NCBI RefSeq assembly: GCF_030445035.2
Contig: NC_080689.1
Span: 19,497,278-19,561,277, forward strand
Reading direction: 5' to 3'
DNA: 64,000 nt
Source of the DNA: Dasypus novemcinctus
Lineage: Eukaryota > Chordata > Mammalia > Cingulata > Dasypodidae
The notes under the pieces were generated by a model, which ran no database searches, had not been told where the DNA came from, and saw only the letters and a list, made by a program, of their open reading frames with translations. Positions 58,069 to 64,000 of this stretch are shown in pieces (the stretch's first letter is position 1; every line of letters starts with the position of its first letter). Made by a program: the position numbers and the translations under genes.

Positions 58069-60265
58069 ATTAGTTTTGGATTTGCAAATACTACACATTA
58101 AATAGTTAAGGCTCATAGGGCTGTTGAAAGGATTAAGCAAGCTAATTAATATAAAGCACAGAATAGCCCAAGCACTCAGTAAACATTAGCTATTATATTA
58201 CCTATTAAAACTGAAGCCACTTAAATCAATGAAACAGGGTTTCCAGACATATACCTGATTATACAAGGGAAGTTATGTGGTAAAGGTAGTATGTAAAACT
58301 GTACAGAGAGATGAATACTGTGTCAAATAACAGTTAACTGCAAAAAAAATAATGCTAAACTGAATGGGAATTTATTTTTCTCAGTGAGAATTCTAAGGGT
58401 GTATAATCCAGGACTTGTATGATAGCTTAGCAGTGTCTTCAAGGACTCAATTCTATCTTTCTACTCTGCCATTTTTAGTGGGTGGCTTTCATTCTCATTG
58501 CAATAAGATGGCTGCTTCACCACCAGGTAGTACAAATGAGTTCCAAGCAGAAAGAAAGGTGAAAGTAGCCAATGGAGCTTGTCAGTCAAGGTTGTCTTGA
58601 TTTAAAATCTTTTCTAGAAGCCCTTCTCAGTTACTTCCACCTACAGCTCACTGGACAGAACTGAACCACATGGCCACCCTCTAATGCAAGAAACTCTGGA
58701 AAAGTATTTTTAACTGGGCATACTGCTGACGTGAAAAAAGTCAGAGGTTTTCTGTTAGTAAGGAAGAATAGATGCCAGGTATGTAATCAAGTGTCTGAAA
58801 AAGACATGGTGGGTTATTCAGGAAAATATAAAACTGAAACTATACTTCACTTATTACAATAAAGTGAATTACAGATGGATCAAATTTTTTTAAAAATCAT
58901 TAAAAAGCAGGAAATATTCATATATCATTGAGAGGACAGGGCTTTCAAAGCATGGTGCAGAATACAAAGACCATAAAGCTTATAGTGCAAGAACTACAAA
59001 GGTAAGGGAATCTTTTCAAGCCCTGTATATTCTCTTCATTAGAAGTTTTGCAACCAGAGCAAATACGTGGAAAATGAAAATACTTATAGAAATTTGACTT
59101 TAATAGTATTTTAACAAAGGTGCCAATTCTTTGTTTAGGTTTTCAAGAAAGCAATGTTTTAGAGTAACTAAAACATTCATTTGACAAAAACAAAGTGACT
59201 GAACGTATAAAACAAAAGCATGAAAAAGGCAGAAATTGTATAAGGTGAAGAAATAAACTATGCCGTATGAAGCAAAACCGAATATAGGGCCAATTCAAGA
59301 GTAACTATTACTATCCAATTATGTGAGAATGTGTTTCTTGTATACATGAGTAAAAAATATAATGAGCTTTTAAGATTTTTCAATTGAAATTTTGCCAAAT
59401 GATTTTTGTGACATTCCATAGGTTTAAGGTAAACATTAAAGCAACTCATAAAATATGACATTCTAATTATTTGCGTATGCATGCGGCTTAGTCAATAATA
59501 GAAATTGGATATATATATATATTTTTTTTTAATTTAGCAACATAAGGAATTGGAAAAAATTTTAGTGTAATTGCTGTTAGTTTCATTAGACACTGAAAGA
59601 AAATTCAGCACTATGAATTATATCATTAATTAGGAGAAATTTTGTATTTAATGACACTGTAAGTCACATAATTACTTTCAATGTAATGTCACAAAAGGAA
59701 TCTAATACCTTTCCCTATGACAATCATTGCCAAGACATTTAGCTACTGCATCTAGTATTTTTAAATTACACTAATTTCTTTAAATATACATATATATAAA
59801 TTGTTTATTAGAAAAATTATTATTTTCCTTGAGCCTTAGAACCAAATTTTTATTTTAATGGGTATAAGTGAAATTGAATTTTCAGTGGCATGGAATAGTT
59901 TCATGTTTTTGTTGTTTTTTTTTTCACCCCCATTTGATACTTTTGCATTCTGATCACAAGATATTTAAGCTTGGTTACTATTTTGAAACAAACTTTCTGG
60001 AAATAGTTTTATAATAAATGTATTTTTTTAGGTTTTAGGGGTTTTGTTTGTTTTGGAATTCATAATCCTACTAGAAGATTTGTATTCACTTTCATTTTGG
60101 TGCCATAGTTGAGACTGCTGATCCAGCAGGAAGTTTTAGATTTAATTATAATAGGAAAAGAATTTTCTTTGAAGTGTTTATTCACAAAGATAGAGACTAG
60201 AGATACTGGGAATTGTGAACTAGAATGGTCTGCTTCTCTTAAATATAATATTTTTATGTGTAGTC
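58069..60265. other. Unassigned intergenic sequence
   Basis: AT-rich, with no exon, ORF or clear repeat, apart from short AT runs at 59510 and 59790. Confidence 0.45.
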
Positions 60266-60269
60266 CAAA

Positions 60270-60760
60270 ATCAATTCTCTCAAGAGTAATAGCCAAGGTC
60301 CTTACAATGGCCTACAAGACCCAGCATTATTTGACTGTGTTGCTACTCTGACCTCACCTCCTATAATTCTTCCCCTTACTCTGCCACATCCATGCAGGCC
60401 TCCTGTTCTGGATAGTTAGCCAGAAGCCCTGGGAGCAATAGCAAGGGGCAGACATATTCCAGCTTAAGGATCTTGCTATTCCTTCTGCCCTTGAAACTGT
60501 TACCCCACATAGCTACATAACTCATTCCCTCACCTCTTTTGAGTCTGCTTGGGTATCATCTTAGTGAGCTTTTTCGTGATTGCCCTATTTAAAACTCCAA
60601 CATTCCCTATCTCCCTTTCCTGCTTTATCTTTCTCCCACTTTTTGTCCATGGTCTTGTCAGCCAAGATAAACTCTGATGACATTTTGGTATATTTCCTTT
60701 CTATATCTTATTTTTTTCCCAGTGCTCAATCTTAAAACAGGAACATTTTATAAGTAAACT
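60270..60760 (+). repeat. L2 LINE fragment
   Basis: AGAGTAATAGCCAAGGTCCT, TACAATGGCCTACAAGACC, then TGCCCTATTTAAAACTCC are in L2 order; the same region as 14285. Confidence 0.78.
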
Positions 60761-60829
60761 TTTGTACAATCTTATTCTAAGTATAATTTAGTGCTCATTG
60801 ATTTTTAGATATCTGTATCAGAGAAAACT

Positions 60830-61215
60830 AGACTCATGTAAAAATGAGGTAAGTTGAATAGTGAAAATGATATTACCCCTAGAATTAAAGATTTGGTAAT
60901 ATATAGTGGTGATAACATTGTGAGTGTAACACACTGAATTATATATCTGAATGTGGTTAAAAGGGAAATTTTAGGTAATATATATGTTGGTAGAACAAAA
61001 ATTAAGAACAAAAAACATAGGGTTCACAAAAACAGTGAACTCTAATGTAAACTATTGTCTAATTAATAGTACATTATAGTAATATTCCCTCATCAATTGC
61101 TAACAAAGTACCATACTAATAAAAAATGTTATAAATGTGGGTGGGGTATATGGGGACTCTGTATTTTGTTCGTAATCTTTCTGTAAATCTACACTTCTAA
61201 TAAAGAATATAAAAA
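60830..61215 (+). mobile_element. L1 3'UTR and 3' end
   Basis: TATAGTGGTGATAACATTGT, AAAGGGAAATTTTAGGTAAT, then GGGTGGGGTATATGGGGACT and AATAAAGAATAT are typical of L1 3' termini. Confidence 0.75.
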
Positions 61216-61528
61216 CCCATAAAATGATGTTTTCTTAGATAATATTTTCATATTTAAAGCACAGGGGATGCAAGACTTTTTGGAAGTTGGTTGGCATATT
61301 TATGAACAGCTCTTGTCAGAACAGGGTTGCCTGAAAGCTCAACTTCATCACTCACTTCTGAGCCCTTTTTGGTAAATCACTGTTCCTCAGGAGCCTGGAA
61401 TACCTTTTTTTGTTTGCCATGCCAAAGGTCGCAGGAACCAGTTTGAAGAAGTTCTCATTGGCTACACTGGGACAATTTTGAGAGCAAAACAATATAACCT
61501 ATTGAGTAAAGAATAAGACCACACTGAT

Positions 61529-62007
61529 TGTATTAATTTCCTAGAACTGCCATAACAAAGTGCCACAAACTGGATGACTTAAAACTACAGCAGTTTACTA
61601 TCTTACACTTCTGTAGGCCAAAAGTTTAAAATCAAGGTATTGGCCAAAAGTTTGAAATCAAGGTATTGGCTCTTTCTGAAGCCTCTTGGGGACAATCCTT
61701 CTTTGCTTCTTGGCAGCTTCCGGTAGCCCCAGGTGTTCTGTGGCTTGTGAAAGCATCACTCCAATTTCTGCCTCTGTCTTCACCTGGCCATCTTCTCCCT
61801 GTGGGTCTCCGTCTCTGTGTCCAAATTTCCCTCTTCTTATGAGGACACCAAACATTGGATTTCGGACCCACCCAAACCCACTATGACTTGAATATATCTT
61901 CAAAGATCCTATTTCAAAATAAGGTCACAACCACAGGTACCAGGGGTTAGAACTTGAACATATCTTGTTGAGGGGGGACAAAGGGAGACACAATTCAACC
62001 CACAACC
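61529..62007 (+). mobile_element. MLT1-type MaLR LTR
   Basis: TGTATTAATTTCCTAGAACT to ACACAATTCAACCCACAA, 479 bp, with the perfect 5-bp duplication CTGAT (61524 and 62008). Contains a 26-bp tandem repeat of AAAAGTTTRAAATCAAGGTA at 61619-61671. Confidence 0.92.
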
Positions 62008-62012
62008 CTGAT

Positions 62013-63055
62013 AGAGATACAGGGATATAGTGATAAGATGATAGAGAGATAAGAAAGCTAAATTCTTTTTAAAGTAGAAAGCCATGTAGGAAAAATAATG
62101 GAATTAGAAAATCATTTGGCAACCATCATAATAATTATTTTTGCTAAAACTAGTGGGTGAAAGTGAGGAATGACAGGATATTTACATAGTCTCAAAGTAT
62201 CTCTCTACAAAATACCTATTAATTACAATAAATTATAACTTAGTGGAGAAACCTGGAAGATACCATCTTAACCAATGATCAGAAATTAATAATGGGACAA
62301 ACCAACAGTATCTGCCTCCTGAAGCACTGAGAAGAACTCAGTATCACTTCTGTGGTATTCTTGCCAAAATTGCATAACCTGAATCTAATCATGGGGAAAT
62401 ATCAGAGAAACTGAAATTGAAGGACATTCTATGGTATAATTGGCCTGTACGTTTCAAAAATGTCAATGTTATGAATTACAAAGAAAGACTGAAAAACTGC
62501 CAGATTAAAGGAGACTAAAGAAGCATGATGACATTGGATTTTCTTTTTAGATTTTGGATTTCCTTTTGATATCAAGGACATCATTAGGATAATTGGTGAA
62601 ATCTGAATGAGATCTATCAATTAGATAACAGTATTAATAATTTCCTAATTTGCATCATTGTGGTTATGCAAGAGAATTCCTTGGTTTTAGGGGGGAAAAA
62701 CAGGTATTTAGAGTATAATGTCTAATTTACACTTAAATGGATAAGAAAATAGAAATTAAATGTAATAAAATGTTAATTGGTGAAACTGGTTAAAGATATT
62801 TTGCAGTTTTATTCTTGCAACTTTCTGTTATTCTGAAATTAAGTCAAAAGAAGCATTAAAATTTGTTTTAATATATGTAAAAGTGCTTAGAATGGTGCGT
62901 GGCACATGATAAAGGAGTATGTGTGTTTGCTGTTACTAAAGGATAGGTTGGAAGTTTAGGTTGAATGAAGCTATAAGAAGGTGAGGGTAAAAAACATGAA
63001 GGTAGGTGATGTTTTCCTTATATTTATTACAAGTCTCAGGAATTGTGATCATTTA
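62013..63055. other. Unassigned intergenic sequence
   Basis: AT-rich. A MIR-like tail (AAGTGCTTAGAATGGTGCG) occurs at about 62882; otherwise nothing recognised. Confidence 0.4.
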
Positions 63056-63060
63056 GTGTC

Positions 63061-63539
63061 TGTAGCAGTTTAATAGTATTGATGAATTCCAAAATGAAAT
63101 ATTGAATTATGCTGGTAATCTGATCTGTACCTGGGCATGATTGAGTTAGGATTAGGGTGTAGAGTCCCTACCCCTTGGTGGGTGGGGACTCACAGATAAA
63201 AGGCATGCAAAGAACAGAGTTGAGGGTTTTTTATTGTTTGAGTTTTGATGTTGGAGTTTGATGCTGAGCCCCAGGGAGAGAGACAGAGCCCTCCGCCTGA
63301 TAGTCCACAGCTGATCTTGTGGAGAAAACAGAGTAGCTGAGCCCAGAGGAACCCAGGAAGCCTGAACCCTCACAGATGTTGGCAGCCATCTTGCTCCAAC
63401 ATGTGAAAATAAACTTTGGTGAGGGAAATAACTTATGCTTTATGGCCTGGTATCTGTAAGCTCCTACCCCAAATACATACCCTTTATAAAAACCAGCAAA
63501 TTCCTGGTATTTTGCATCAGCACCCATTTGGCTAATACA
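63061..63539 (-). mobile_element. MaLR-like solo LTR, antisense
   Basis: Begins TGTAGCAGTT and ends GGCTAATACA on the + strand, 479 bp. Perfect 5-bp duplication GTGTC (63056 and 63540). Same family as 14854 and 42249. Confidence 0.9.
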
Positions 63540-64000
63540 GTGTCTAAGGGAGCCTATATATTGTTTTCACTTTGAAAGAATCAAAGTATATTAAAGTAGA
63601 AAATGAAACACAGCTTTTATTTGAAAAGGAAAGATTTCGTAAACAGATCATAAGCACACCATCTGGTTGATCCAAGAGAAATCCTAAGAGCTTAGATTTC
63701 ACATTTTTATCAACCCTGTATGGTTTAAGACAGATCTCCTAAGCTAAAAATATCAAACCTTATTTGCTATGCTATTCATAAGTTAGTTGAAAAGCCACTC
63801 AAGTGCAATCCTAAAGAAGATCCCAATCTAATGAGAATTAGAGTTCATTGTTTTCTATTTCTCAAACTCTAGTGTTCGACAGTATGTAAGGCATTTATCA
63901 CATAAGAAATAGTCTATGTTGGCACAGTAGTAGTTAGCATCTTTGAAATTGTTACCTGATGGCTCTGGTTTTTGGCTTCTAGGTTTTTGGCTTATGTCCC
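63540..64000. other. Unassigned intergenic sequence
   Basis: No gene or repeat recognised up to the end of the window. Confidence 0.4.

Noticed and set aside
51000-64000. Possible first exon of BIRC6 downstream
   Set aside because: No second CpG island or matching coding segment is present. In human it lies tens of kilobases beyond YIPF4.

Overview
The window is 64 kb of mammalian nuclear DNA. It has no dense ORFs or operons; it has one split gene, one CpG island and a thick layer of retroposons. About 35 tRNA-headed SINE copies resemble the DAS SINE family described from armadillos, so a xenarthran is likely. Nine-banded armadillo is the best guess and a sloth is possible. The species call is an inference from repeats recognised by eye.

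The only protein gene I can support is YIPF4, on the + strand. Its six coding exons (25555-25633, 39315-39468, 40658-40829, 44099-44176, 47462-47575, 50444-50581) join in frame across five GT-AG introns into a 244-residue Yip1-domain Golgi membrane protein. Exon 1 lies in a CpG island with three CCAAT boxes and a palindromic ETS-type site just upstream. A long AT-rich 3' region follows the stop codon.

Layout. 1-13 kb is nested LINE-1: a - strand L1 with tandem 5'UTR monomers, a second - strand L1 piece, and a + strand L1 cut by many SINEs, a 6-bp-TSD solo LTR and two short LINE 3' ends. 13-25 kb holds SINEs, L2, MaLR-like LTRs, a pogo/Tigger-type transposon end, an 80-bp tandem repeat and a decayed ERV with an LTR pair. 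25-39 kb is the promoter, exon 1 and the 13.7-kb intron 1, again rich in SINEs and L2/MIR. 39-50.6 kb carries exons 2-6 with few young repeats. 50.6-64 kb is the 3'UTR and intergenic DNA with L1, L2, MLT1 and MaLR-like copies.

Most apparent ORFs are antisense or sense readings of the same SINE and are not genes. I saw no CRISPR array, no RNA gene apart from tRNA-like SINE heads, and no new coding system. The most unusual items are a circularly permuted SINE with a perfect 16-bp target-site duplication, a class II-type solo LTR inside a SINE, a MaLR-like LTR family with 5-bp duplications, tandem L1 5'UTR monomers, and an L1 ORF2 deletion at a short microhomology.
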